DNA from: Eulemur rufifrons | Taxonomy: Eukaryota; Chordata; Mammalia; Primates; Lemuridae | Length of the DNA stretch: 64,000 nucleotides | NCBI RefSeq assembly: GCF_041146395.1 | Contig: NC_091010.1 | Span: 51,728,001-51,792,000, forward strand | Direction: 5' to 3' | Shown: in pieces, positions 22,427 to 34,092 of the stretch | Layout: the number at the start of each line of letters is the position of its first letter | How positions within the stretch are numbered: position 1 is the stretch's first letter | Notes under the pieces: model-generated | Seen by the model: only the letters and a program-made list of their open reading frames with translations | Database searches by the model: none | Told to the model about the DNA's origin: nothing | Translations under genes and position numbers: made by a program

Positions 22427-23340
22427 GGAAAGAGCCTGGTCCGGTGACTTAGCACTCAAGCGATTAAGCCCCTCCCTTTGGAATAGCCTTCCTGGCTTGG
22501 AGAGATTGCCCTGAACTTCATAGAGCGGTTTCCCCTAGTGGCCAATAAGCAACCGCTAAGCTTCACTGAGGCTTTGCAAAGCCTGTCAGGCTCTCACAAT
22601 CCAGCCCTATTTGTCTTGCTTCTCCCCCCGCCTCAGGGGGAGCAGAGATGAAGCAACCACCTGGGAGCTACAGGGTCCCTCCTAAAGCTTGGAGCATTTG
22701 TGTGATCCGCCTGTGGGACCACAGCTTACCATGGGCACAAAAGACCATCTTGGCAGCTGGCTTTTCCATGCAACCTTCAATCAATGACAGGGGGAACAAC
22801 CCCATTGCCAAGCATGGTGTCTTCCAAGTATACCAAACAGTAAGCCACTGATTCGCACTCACAAGTGCCACCCACCATCTCAGAGATTAAGCTGGGGGAA
22901 CTGACTCACTATATACTGTTGGGAAGAGGTGAAGACAGCAGGTCAGAGGTAACCCAGAGGTTCATCAGGCCTTCTAGAACACCCCATAGGCAACTCAGGA
23001 CCAGCAGCCCTCTTCCTGAGACACTCTGGGATCGATCTTCGGGGACTCAGACCGGCCCGTAACCATGCCTAGCACCCCCAGGTCTCAACTGTGAGGCCAG
23101 TTGACAAGAAACCAGGAAAATAACTCCAAGAACATGAAAAATCAGAGAAAGAGGTCAACCCCAAAACAAAAAAATAACTCCTTACCAATGGATACCAACC
23201 AAAATGAAAAGATTGATATGAAAGATAAAGAATTTCAAATATGTAAATTGTAAGGAAGCTCAATGAAATACAAGAGAAAATAGAACTCAACACAATGTCT
23301 TCCAAAATTATTTCATATATCACATTAATCTGTCTCATAG
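22427..23340 (+). mobile_element. Second L1-type 5' region leading into ORF1-like sequence
   Basis: 22427 to about 23090 is GC-rich with several CpGs and differs from the 5' region at 20598. From about 23090 it turns A-rich and, near 23210-23300, reads like the beginning of L1 ORF1 ('gatatgaaagataaagaatt', 'gaagctcaatgaaatacaag', 'agaaaatagaactcaacaca'). I infer a 5' untranslated region plus ORF1 start of another L1 lineage. It stops at about 23340 without ORF2 or a 3' end. The GC-rich part alone I could not have assigned. Confidence 0.55.
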
Positions 23341-23395
23341 TAATTCAAAATGAAAATAACTAAGTTCTATACTCAGAATGCTAATTTTGTACTAG

Positions 23396-23776
<381 letters not shown>

Positions 23777-24784
23777 TTTTTAAAAGTAAAAATGCAAGTG
23801 TTTTTATTATAATGCAGAGAAGAAGAGATACCTGATTTAATAGTAAGTTGCTTTCTTCCAGTAGACCAACAAACCAATGCAGCCACAAATAACTGATTCC
23901 CTATATAAAGGTTATAATCTCTGAACTTTAAGAGATGCAATTTGATGATAGCGAATACCAGAAACTTAACCTATCCTATCCACTTCTCTTCATTAGGCAG
24001 TCTTGAAAGGAGAATTACCAACTTTCAACTCTAGATTAAACAATAACAAGAAAACACATGATATGTCATGTTGAAGTTTTACTTTATCAAAAAGAAGAAG
24101 AAAAGAAAAAATTGCATACCCTATAAAAAAGGGACATATAATGAAATTGTTTCCTCAACTATAGTTTTAGCAGAGCTTGTGAGATGCTATAATAAATCCC
24201 TTATTTGGAAGGATCCACCTATAATTATCCGAAGTGACAAGAACATTTTCTATGTTAATTAAAGCCAATTATCTTTACTTCAGGATCAAAACCAAATATT
24301 ATCTATTGTGCTTACATTTTCCAATTTCCATAAAACTGACATTCTCTAACATTGCCCTAGTAATTACTGGACCCCTGGTTGCCCACACACACCAGAAGAA
24401 GGAAATCATATCATGCCCTACTGGAGGCTGGGTGGTTACCTTTATCAGCAGCAATAGAACGTTTACACAATGTGGACTGGAGAGCTATACTTTGTAAAGT
24501 AAGTGAGAATAATTGGACCTTCCCTCTTTGTAATTAATTCACACTTTTTCAGAGGAAAAATGCACAAAATATGAGTGAGGAGATAAATAGAGCTATTGGT
24601 GATAATATTTTTAAACTGAAAAACATAAATCTTGGTTTCAGCTTTGTAATTGGTTCCATAAGTAAAAACACCATTTAGTAGTTCTCTTAGGTTTCAAATT
24701 CCCAGGGGGTTAGATTTCCTGACCAGAACTTTGTAACTTTTTATTGCACTGATGAGTTTATTTTTCCCTTTTAAATTCCCCCTC
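23777..24784. other. Unassigned non-coding stretch
   Basis: AT-rich, with no repeat or gene recognised. Plus-strand frames at 24068-24497 contain lysine runs from A-tracts and no domain. Confidence 0.3.
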
Positions 24785-25319
24785 CCCTGCCCCCCCAGAA
24801 ATTGTGGAACCTGCTTGCGGCCAGGAGATAACTACAGAGCCTTACACCACCTGTTTGTCCAAGAAGACAAGATGAGCAATACCCCACTGCAGATCGTGCC
24901 GTGGGCCCACTGGGAAACTTACTCCCTGCATTCCACCTGTGCACAAGGCTGAAAGAATGACCAATACCCCTAGTTTATTATACTACTAAAATCCCCACCC
25001 TGGGAGGGACTTATCTGTCATGTTTTGATCATGTTATGTATGTACTAGTGTGATTTCTCACTGCGTTTTTGTGCCTGTACTCTGCCCCAAACTTGTAAAG
25101 ATGCTCACTCACTTCATGCATTATTCATTTCAACTCCAAAAAAACCCTTGACCCCATTGGTTGGGGAGGAAGATTTGAGGCAGTTCATTCCTTCCACCTC
25201 CCGGTTGATGTGTCCTCTACAACAAACCTCCTTTATTCCATGACAATCCTCGTGGTCTCAGTAATTGGCATTCTGCATAGCGAGAAATAGAGCGAACCCC
25301 ACTTGTGAGTTTGTGAACA
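24785..25319 (+). mobile_element. ERV-type LTR, sense
   Basis: The 3' half reads like the end of a class I endogenous retrovirus LTR: 'gaccccattggttggggagg', 'cggttgatgtgtcctctaca', 'aacaaacctcctttattcc' at the place of the usual polyadenylation signal (here degenerate), then 'ctcgtggtctcagtaattgg'. I place the end near 25319. The 5' boundary is approximate, and no internal viral genes follow, so it appears to be a solo LTR. It differs from the LTR at 5865. Confidence 0.7.
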
Positions 25320-25829
25320 ATTTGACAACCTGGCATGTTGAGTTTAATCTGTCTTTGGGGCCACACATGATCTTTAGAAATGTCTGATTTGAGCAAAGAT
25401 GGTGAATGTATAAAACCCATGTCCAAAAGATAACTTACATTGAATATGTAGCTCCGTTTGCTATATTAAAGCAAGATAACAGCTCATCACAGCCTTGAAA
25501 TGAGTAATGTTTTGCAAATGGATAAAAAGAATAGTGTTTATGTAACGACTAAATATCCAGGAAGAAAAAGACAGAAGGGTAATACAGAACTCTCCTAAGT
25601 TGTGTCAAATACCTGTTTTAAAAGTAGCTTTGTGATGGTTACATTCTTTCAGAGAAGGGGCTCTAGCCTGTCTAAAAAATAAGTAACATTTTGCAGATAA
25701 TGAATTTTTAAATAATTATTTAATGGTTAAGTATAGTGGAATGTATAAACATTGCAGATGTTACCATTTTTTAGAATGGGGACACTTATTTAGAAACACA
25801 GTGACAATGATCCTAGTTTTTAGTTCTGG
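25320..25829. other. Unassigned non-coding stretch
   Basis: No gene recognised. Directly after the LTR there is 'atttgacaacctggcatg', which could be the first bases of internal retroviral sequence, but nothing viral continues from it. Confidence 0.3.
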
Positions 25830-25960
25830 AAGAAACTTCAGAGATCATTCAATCCATATGGCTTCCTTTAAAGATGAGGAGATGGAACCCTGTAGGGGTT
25901 TGGTGAATTGCCTGAGGTCTCAAGGCTGAAACGTGAGCCAGGACCTGAAACCAGACCTTC
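25830..25960 (-). mobile_element. MIR-type ancient SINE remnant, antisense
   Basis: The blocks 'cttcagagatcattcaatcc', 'aaagatgaggagatggaacc' and 'tgaattgcctgaggtctcaa' are the kind of sequence that ancient mammalian SINEs of the MIR group show in antisense. The exact family is uncertain. Confidence 0.5.
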
Positions 25961-27264
25961 TGACAAAGTATTTGCATTTAGAGTTCACTGCTCTTGCTGC
26001 ACTTTGATTTCACTCCCGTTTATAGAACCAGAAAACACAATATAACAAACCAACACACTCACAGCTGTAACTGGAAGGGCATGGTGTTTTATTACTGCTT
26101 GATTGACCCCTGAGGGAAAAACTCTGATGGACTTTTCTAGAATGTGCTTGAGAAAAACAGATGCAGGCGCTCTGGCTGCCATTGGTCTGGCCATCACTTA
26201 ATACCATAAATACGGCAAAGCGGTTTGTGGATTTACTGGTCACTCGAAGAGAAAGAACATTCCCTGTAGTTGAGCACCTTTCTTCCTTTTGGGAATAGAA
26301 TTAGCTTTGTTCTCCTATTAGTCTTGCAGACAAACTTTCAAGTTCCAGTTGCTGGGTGATTGAAGAATATGATCTAGAGCATCAAATTAGAAATTCATCA
26401 TGTGACTCCCATTTTTAATGTGCATGTATGTTCCTTAATGTGTATCGATAAAGTCTTATATATTCAAGAATTTCTAGCCAGATAGAAGAAGGAATCTTTA
26501 GAATAAGGAAGTTTGAGTATAGCAAAGCAAGATGGATGATATGGTGTTACTAACCCTTTTTCATTCTAAAAAAATAAAATTAAATAACTCTGCTGAAGGA
26601 AACTTTCCAAAAGTGTGTTCCTTTTGGTCTCTATTTGCTTTGAATGGTATTTGTCTATAAACATGCCCATATAAGTTGTTAGAGGATTTCTTTTTTATCT
26701 TATCAGTGCACACCATGCCACTTATTGGTTTCTTTTCCACATAACAGTTCACTCGTGGTGATTACTCCATAAGAATAAACAGGAACTTCAGATAAATCTC
26801 ACAGTATATGTGGCTTGAAACCTGAATTCAGGCATCAAGACATGGTGTGACAAATGCACTTTGGAAGAATGAAGCTATCAGCAAAATGCCCTGGAGGATA
26901 ATAAAACTCTGGGAGATAGGAGAGTGTGTATATGAGATGATGGATCCGTGACCTGCAAAGCAGACTCTATAAATTTTGGCCATCAATACCACTGTAGGAA
27001 CAGTTCTCCTTCCCTAATGAGCTTGGTGCCCTCTTATAAAATAGCTGGTCCTGCAAGCCCATTAAGTGGCATGAAGCCCCTGAAAATGTAGTTCACACAG
27101 TGAAAGTAACCCACCCGTGGGACTGATAGATCTGACGGAAAAGGATAGAAGGACACGTTTGAGCTAAAAGTATCAGAAGACCATAAAAGAAGGGGAAGAG
27201 GTAGCTATAATTGGGGACAGTGGAAATGAGGCAGAGAGGAGTAACTAGGACTCCTTAGATTTAA
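25961..27264. other. Unassigned non-coding stretch
   Basis: Single-copy-looking DNA. No gene, repeat or structured element identified. Overlapping minus-strand frames at 25985-26243 show no domain. Confidence 0.3.
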
Positions 27265-27400
27265 GAATTCCATGGGTGGTGATGGACGTGTTAATTATTT
27301 TATTAACATAATCATTACACAATGTATACATATATCAAGCCATCGTCTTGTACACTTTCACTATGTGCATTTTTTGTCAGTTAAATAATTTAAAATAATA
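27265..27400 (+). mobile_element. Old L1 3' tail, sense
   Basis: The ending 'tcattacacaatgtataca', 'cgtcttgtacactttcacta' and 'gtcagttaaataatttaaaa' matches the 3' end of L1M-type elements, like the tail at the left edge of the window. Confidence 0.65.
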
Positions 27401-27689
27401 AAGAAAGAATTGCTTTATGTCACTTGAAACACATCATGAACACAGTTGATGTTTGTATTAGATTATTTGTAATGGGGGTGGAGATTCTAACTCCCTGATT
27501 ATTAATATACTAAATATATACTCCTATTTCAATCAGATTTTATTTGATCTTACATAGAATAACCAGTAAAAATATAACAAATTCAAAGGAACTCTTTAAA
27601 AGATAACTTAAATTTCTTTTAAAGGAATAAATGAATTAGATATCCTCAATTATTACCTCATATTATGTACATATTTTAAATTATAAAAT

Positions 27690-28465
27690 ACTTGCAAATG
27701 GAGATTTGTAATATATATTAGGTACACATCATTGTATAATAATAATAAATTAATACACTTACCACCAAATTACTGAAAATGAACATCATCAAAAGGTTGA
27801 AGTCTCTCTTATTCCCCTCCCTGACTTTGTCCCAGTTCCCATCTGATTTTTGTGTTTATTATTGTCTAACTTAAGAATAGTTATATGTATTTGATCTCAT
27901 ATATAGGTCTTATTATATTTTACTCCTTAAGAAATATGCATCATGAAATATTTATGTATTCCTTAATGATAGATAGTTTAGCTTTCCATTTTTGTGAACT
28001 ATATATGGAATCATGTTTTTTATCACTTTATTACTCAGCAGTATATTAATAAGTTACATCCATGCAGGTATATGTAGAGGTAATTCTTCATTTTCACTTC
28101 CTGAATAGAATCTGTATGAATTTGCCACAGCGTAATTATCTGTTTACCTCTTCTTCTGTGATGATGGACACATAGTTTATTCCCAGCATTTTTGCTTTGC
28201 TTTCTGTTTGCATGTGCACGCGTGTGTGTTTGTGTGCTCTAAACACTACTGTAAAATTTCTATAAGTTTCCAAGGGCACATACAGGCTAAGACTTTCCCT
28301 AGCATATATACCCAGGGGTATAACTGCTGAATTGTAGGATGTGTCCACCCTCAGCTTTAGAAGGTAATGCCAAATTGTCTTCCCAAGGTGTTGAAGAACT
28401 TTACAGTCACCAGCAATGCATAAGGACTTTCATTGTTCTTTATCTTTGCCAGCACTTGATGCTTT
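27690..28465 (-). mobile_element. Old L1 (L1ME/HAL1-like), antisense
   Basis: The antisense order of an old L1 3' region is readable, with blocks like 'atatatggaatcatgttttt', 'tatacccaggggtataactg' and 'cacttgatgc' at the end. The divergence is high, so it is one of the oldest L1 copies in the window. Confidence 0.65.
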
Positions 28466-29640
28466 TTTTTAATTTTAAAAATAATTTTTCATTTTTTCAA
28501 GCTTTATGGAGATAAAATGACAAACGAAAATTATATATATATTTAGTACACAACATGATGTTTTGATAGATATATTCATTGTGAAATGATTACCACAACC
28601 AAACTAGTTAACTTATCTATCACCTCACATGTTTATCTTTTTTAATGGTGAGCATAAGATCTATGCTTTTAGCAAATTTCAAGTATACAAAACAGTATTA
28701 TTAACTATAGTCACCATGTTGTACAATAGATCTCCAGAAATTATTCATCCTGCCTAAATGAAACTTTGTACCCTTTGACCAACATCTCCCCATGTCTCCC
28801 ACACCCCAGCCTCTGACAGTCACCTTCCTGTTCTCTGTTTCTGTGAGTTTGACTTTTTTAGATTGCAGATATAAGTGAGATGCAGTACTTGTGTTTCTGT
28901 GTCTAGCTCATTTCACTTAGCATAACGTTTTTGAGATTCACCCATGCTGTCAAAAAAGGTGCAAACGACAGGACGTTGTTCTTTTTTAAGGGTGAATAAT
29001 ATTCCTGTGCCTGTGTGTGTAGGTTGTGTGACTCTTTTTAATCTATGCATCTGTTGATGGACACTTAGGTTGATTTCATAACTTGGCTATCAGGAATAAT
29101 GCTGCAACGAACATGGGAGTGCAGCTATCTTTTCAACTTACTGATTTCATTTCCTTTGGATATACACCCAGATGTGGGATTTCTAGATCACATGGTAGTT
29201 CTATTTTTAATTTTTTGAAGAACCACCATACTATTTTCCGTAATAGCTGTACTAAAATTTACATTCCAGTCAACAGTGTACACAAGTTTCTTTTCCTTCA
29301 CATTCTTGCCAGCGCTTGTTCTGTTTTGGCTGGCAGGGAGTCTGGATTGTGGGTATTGGCTCTGGTGCTGGGCTGAACTTGGAACCTGGATCCGCAAGGA
29401 TGGGCCTGGAGCCTGGGGCTGCCAGGCCAGGCTAGTGCTGAGGTTCACTGGAGTGGCCCTGGTGCTGGAGTCTCCAGCAAAGTTGGACAGTACTTGATGT
29501 TTAACTTTTCATTTTTTGCTAAACTGATGATGTGAACTGCTATTTGATTTTCAATTCATTTTTTCTTCATTGCTAATGCATTTGAGCATTTTGTCCTGTA
29601 TTTACTCAATTTACTAATCAACTTGTGTCTGTTATTCTGG
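28466..29640 (-). mobile_element. L1M 3' UTR and ORF2 end, antisense, with GC-rich insert
   Basis: A well-preserved antisense L1M copy: 'atgatgttttgatagatata', 'cagtattattaactatagtc', 'tgtacaatagatctccagaa', then 'gatggacacttaggttgatt' and 'ctgatttcatttcctttgga'. It is interrupted at about 29329-29489 by a GC-rich insert, and L1-like sequence resumes after it ('gctaatgcatttgagcattt'). Confidence 0.85.
29329..29489. repeat. GC-rich minisatellite-like insert inside the L1
   Basis: About 160 bases of G-rich sequence built from related words: 'tggtgctggg' at 29363, 'tagtgctgag' at 29433 and 'tggtgctgga' at 29460, with 'cctggagcctggggct' between. The L1 word around the insertion appears on both sides in similar form ('cagcgcttgt' before, 'cagtacttga' after), which would fit a decayed target duplication. 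I do not recognise the family. Confidence 0.6.
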
Positions 29641-30079
29641 AAAATTCCTATTCATATATGTAGCTGACTGATTTTTGCCTCACTTTTCACTCACCTGCAA
29701 TAGCATTATACACCCATATCCTTGTGACAGCCCTTTCCTTCCTCTTTACTTTGAGCATGATGATTTAACTTGTTTTGTCCATGTGACTTGAGTGAAAGTG
29801 ATATGAATGGGGACTTGAAATGTGTTTGTTATGTTTAGACGGGCCCTCTTGAGCATGCAGCCATGTCATGAGAAAAACTAAACTAGCCATTATTTCCCAC
29901 TTTCCAGCTCGGGCCCTACACTGAGACACTAGGCAGGGTTGTCCCAGCACACCCACAGACACATGAGTGATAAATAAATGCTTACGTTTGTCTGACACAG
30001 AGGGTTCAAGACTGCTTGCTGTGCAGCATTATTGTGGCAATGACTAACTGGTAAATATTTGCCAATTTTCTATTGGATC
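29641..30079. other. Unassigned stretch between antisense L1 pieces
   Basis: The part at about 29780-30050 ends with 'aagtgataaataaatgctta'-like wording and 'gcagcattattgtggcaatg', which resembles the 3' end of an old interspersed repeat that I cannot name. It separates two antisense L1 pieces and may be an insertion between them. Confidence 0.35.
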
Positions 30080-30249
30080 AGAAGCTCTTCTCTTACCGAG
30101 TTTTAGGAAATCTTTATTTATTCTGAATTACAATTCTCTGTGCTTGCATTTCCTTACTTCTTTTCTCTCACTTTATTATTTATTTTGATGTACAGGAGTT
30201 CTTGATTTTAATATATTATAATTTATTGACCTTTCCTTCTTGGTTGGGG

Positions 30250-30283
<34 letters not shown>

Positions 30284-30720
30284 GTATGCCAACTCCTCAT
30301 TCCATGTTTATAAAGACATTATCGCATCTTTTACTCTAGAAGTTTTATGGTTTCCCTTTTCTATCTTGGCCTGGTAATAAATTTTACATATGCTGTAAGG
30401 TAAGGACCCAGTTTCTTTCTTTCTTTTCTTTTTTCTTACTTAGATAACCAATTGGTACAACATCATTTATTGAATAGAGAACCCCTCTCTCACTGATCTG
30501 TAGTGACATTTTAACATACAAGTATACAAAGTTTCTATATATGGGTGCTTTATCTGGCTATACCTGCAATAACAATCTGTCTTGATTCTTAGAAATTTAT
30601 GATACATTTTTTTATCTAGCAAGACAAGTCACTCTACCTTATTTTTCTTTATCAGGATTATCTTGGCTTCTTTTGGCCATTTGCCTTCTAATATAAATTT
30701 GGATTGTAATTCATTCCTGT
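30080..30720 (-). mobile_element. Old L1 ORF2 region, antisense, with TG microsatellite
   Basis: Antisense L1M ORF2 is seen at 'atttattgaatagagaaccc', 'atctagcaagacaagtcact' and 'gattatcttggcttctttt'. It extends the L1 at 28466 in the proper antisense order and may be the same insertion. A pure TG run of 15 units lies at 30252-30281. Confidence 0.65.
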
Positions 30721-30819
30721 TTCCCTACCATGCTACTTGAACAATGATACCATTCTATTACAATTTACAGCCAGCTGGAATACACATCTGCTGTAAGTAG
30801 TGAGATTGAGCAAATCAGG

Positions 30820-31830
30820 ATCCTATTGTTTCAGATATTTTGCTAGGGACTGAAGATTCCTAATGAAGAAGATATGTTCTATCACCTTAAGGAGCTCACA
30901 GTTCACTAGATGCTGATGAACAAATATATGATATCACGGTGGGGGACCTGTGAGAAATTGAGCTTGTTGTAGTTTACTTTTTACTGGAGCCAAACTGTTA
31001 TCAGAAATTTGCCTTGATCTTTGAGAAATACAATCATTACCTCCATTCCTAGCCATAAGCGGTGGTCCTGAAGCCATGATCTATTGGAAAGCAATAAGAG
31101 CATCTGTTCATAGGAGTATAAACAAACAACCCCATTGTCCAGAAAATAGATTATTACCATCCCTTTCCTGTTGAGGTTTAAGAAAGAGAAATATTCAGAC
31201 TAAAGGCACTAAGGCAAATGCCCTTAGTATTTAAGGGTCCAAAGATAAAAGATCCCAGTCCCCAAGGAGAAGTGGAGAAAAGGGTGGGTGTTTGGGCTTC
31301 TAACACCACACAGCACACCCTGACCTCAGCTCTGAGTCTCATTTTCAGTGCTGCAATGTTGGCTTGTGAGTAGAGGATAGGGTGCTCTGAATAGACCAGT
31401 TGTTTCAGGACAAGACCAGGAATAGATAACCCAAGATGACTTCTTTAAATAGACCCTGAGTAGCTGCTGTATTAGTCATTAAACATCTCTCTTGAGGTCA
31501 AAGCTGACCATCCTAGGCACTGCTGGAGATTATGTCTTCCCTAGAGGTTTTTTGACAGAGCTTGCTCAAGCCAGCTGTGATTCAACCATCAGCTGTCCCT
31601 AGCACCTGCATAGCAGGAGAAAGTACTTAACAATGTTCCTAGACGCTACGGCATACTGAGCACACAGGATGAATCGAGAAATGCTCCTAGAGAAGAGTCA
31701 GAAAAAAATTTATAAGAAAAGATAATCCTTGAGCTAAGAATTGAAGAAAGAGTAGGAATTTTTAAGGTTGTCAAGAAAGAAGAAAATTCTTGGCAAAGGC
31801 AGCATCCCAGTGTTACGGCACTTTTAGAAT
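30820..31830 (-). mobile_element. Two L2 pieces, antisense, around an unassigned block
   Basis: 30820-30960 ('ttgctagggactgaagatt', 'cttaaggagctcacagttca') and 31680-31810 ('ccttgagctaagaattgaag', 'cttggcaaaggcagcatccc') fit consecutive parts of an antisense L2. The roughly 700 bases between them are not L2 that I can read and may be an old insertion. Confidence 0.5.
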
Positions 31831-31887
31831 TTGTCTAGCAGATTTGCCTATGTTTTTATCAGAAAACTCCCCATGCCACACACACAT

Positions 31888-31920
31888 GTACATACATACA
31901 TACATGCATACACACACACA
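31888..31920. repeat. ACAT/CA microsatellite
   Basis: Tetranucleotide ACAT units with one variant pass into CA dinucleotides. Confidence 0.9.
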
Positions 31921-32130
31921 AGTAGTCTATGAAAATCTCAATGCTTGAAGAGGATAAATGTAGAAGCAAAGTCAGGTCAGTAAGACTAGTGGACTATGAA
32001 TACCTTGCATGTCATGTACGCAAGGATAAGCTATTGAAGAATTTTACATATGGCCATGAATGTTCATACATGCATTTGAGAAAAAACTACTGTGATAATG
32101 ATTTGGAGAAGAGATGAAAATGAGGGACCG

Positions 32131-32583
32131 TATGGTAGGCAGAATAATGACCCCAAAAATATGTCCACGTCCTAGTCCCCTGAACCTGTGAGTATGCTAC
32201 CTACCATGGTAAAAGGGACTTTGCAGATGTTATTAAAAACCTTGAGATGAGAAAATTACCCTGGATTATCCAAGTGAGCAGAGGAGGATATCAGAGTGAA
32301 GCAATGTGAGAAGAGCTCAACCCACTGTTTCTAGATTTTAAAACAGAGGATGAAGCTCATGAGCCAAGGAATGTGCATGGCCTCTAGAAACCGGGAAAAG
32401 CAGAGAAACAGATTCTCCCATTTCTCTTCCCAGAAAGGAAGCAGCTTTCTGCCACCTGAATTTCAGCACAGTGAGATCCATGGTGGACTTTTAACCTACA
32501 GAACTGTAAGAATATAAATTTCTGTTGTTTTAAGCCTCTAAGTTGGTAGTAATTTGTTACAGCAGCCATAGACAACTAATACA
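32131..32583 (+). mobile_element. MLT1-type MaLR LTR, near full length
   Basis: The full order of an MLT1 LTR is present: 'tatggtaggcagaataatga', 'atgtccacgtcctagtcccc', 'gggactttgcagatgttatt', 'gaaaattaccctggattatc', 'atgagccaaggaatgtgc', 'ctacagaactgtaagaatat', and the end 'gacaactaatacag'. About 450 bp in length. It is a solo LTR of a MaLR element. Confidence 0.9.
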
Positions 32584-33164
32584 GATGACGAAACTGCTGG
32601 CAGAGAGATAAATGAAATAACTGCTATAATCCATATCAAAGAAAGTATTTTGTGGAAGGCGGTCATTCATTCTGATAAATGTATGGTTTCCCTAGAAAGA
32701 GTAAATACAGGCAGAATTTGCCCTGATGATTAAATTTTTTAGAAGGACATGAAACATAATTTGCTTTGAACAAAGATAAATTACCCATTTGTGGTAAGTA
32801 TCCTTCAGTGAAGAGCAATGCGCCTTTAGGTACAAAATGAATAGGGCAGCAGAAAAAAAAAAATGACAAGCCATCTAGACCTTTAAGACATGGAAGAAAA
32901 TTCCTTTTAATTAAATTAGTGAGAAATTTAGCTGATTTTTTTGAGAATATAATTGTTTTAATTAGCTATTAAGCGATGACATGTTGTTATTAGTTAATTT
33001 TCAGTCTCTAAAAGGTAATGTTATCTCATGACTTAACTTTAATGGGGATCCCATACATCTTCTGATGTCATGGGCCATGCATGGGTCATGGGCTGCCAAT
33101 TTACTTCTTCTAAAGACTGTTTTATTGATTGAATTTATAAATTTTTTAGGAAAGAAATATAATA
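32584..33164. other. Unassigned non-coding stretch
   Basis: AT-rich. No gene or repeat recognised; overlapping minus-strand frames at 32663-32874 have no domain. Confidence 0.3.
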
Positions 33165-33400
33165 CAGTTTAGAAATTCTGACAACCTAGATTCAAATCTT
33201 GGCTTTGTTATGCAGTAGCGACGTGGCCCTGGGTCAGTAGCTGAATGCTCGCAGCCTATTTCCTCATCTGTAATATAAAAACAACAATAGCAGCTACCTT
33301 GTGTGCTTGCTGTGAGGATTAAACGAGATCATTGCTCTAAGCGTTGGGTATGATGTCTAGTACACATAAACATTCAGTAAAATTTAATTATCACCACCGT
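33165..33400 (+). mobile_element. MIR SINE, sense, nearly full length
   Basis: One of the best MIR copies of the window: 'ttcaaatcttggctttgtta', 'gacgtggccctgggtcagta', 'tttcctcatctgtaatataa', 'gctgtgaggattaaacgaga' and 'aaacattcagtaaaatttaa' follow the full core and 3' end. Confidence 0.85.
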
Positions 33401-33949
33401 AATATTTATCACTTACATGCACAAGCACACATGGGGGCATTACGAAGTGGATGGGACACGTGAGAAACACACACCATACTCTGGATTTTGTATTACAGTT
33501 ATGTGTGGTCTGGGTACCCTCCCTACCTACTTTATGTTCCTTTATAGCAGACCAAGACTATGTGGCCTGAAAGAGTTTGCTATGATAGCCCATAAAATTG
33601 AAGACTCGGTTCTTGGCATTTTGGGACAACATATGAAATAGAGGAAGCTTGAACTGTAGTTTGAACAACAATAAAGATTTCAGACAGTGTTCAAGATAAA
33701 AATAAGAATTTGGGCAGTACAATTATAATGTGATTAAATGTGGAGGTAGAGTCTAGTTTGAATAAATTTAGAAGGTTCTTAGGAGGGCAAGGGATGGAAC
33801 ATCAAATTAGTAGATATAAGAAGGAACTGAATTTTATGGTAGGTGTGTATTTCATTTAGTGGTGAATAAAAGGCCATGGGTGAACCTGGCTCTCCTGTAT
33901 AATGATCTTGATCTCCATGTGCAGGTAGAATGGAAGGCAAGGTGTGAGA

Positions 33950-34092
33950 GGTCAATGAATTAGCAGAAAAGAATGCAGTCCATACACATGGAGGATGACA
34001 ATATGACCTTGAAATAATGCTGATTGAACTAGGAGATAAAATAGAGGACTGAATCTAGAGGCAATAAAATGTAAAAAAAAAAAAAAAAAAAA
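33950..34092 (+). other. Possible retrocopy tail: AATAAA followed by A20
   Basis: An AATAAA at 34063-34068 is followed four bases later by a run of 20 A (34073-34092). The spacing is shorter than usual for a polyadenylated transcript. I see no open frame or known repeat just upstream and no matching target duplication, so this may be a retrocopy 3' end or a simple A-tract. Confidence 0.3.

Noticed and set aside
22427..23090. GC-rich block as a cellular first exon with promoter
   Set aside because: It runs into L1 ORF1-like sequence and no splice donor or coding frame stands out, so an L1 5' region is the simpler reading.
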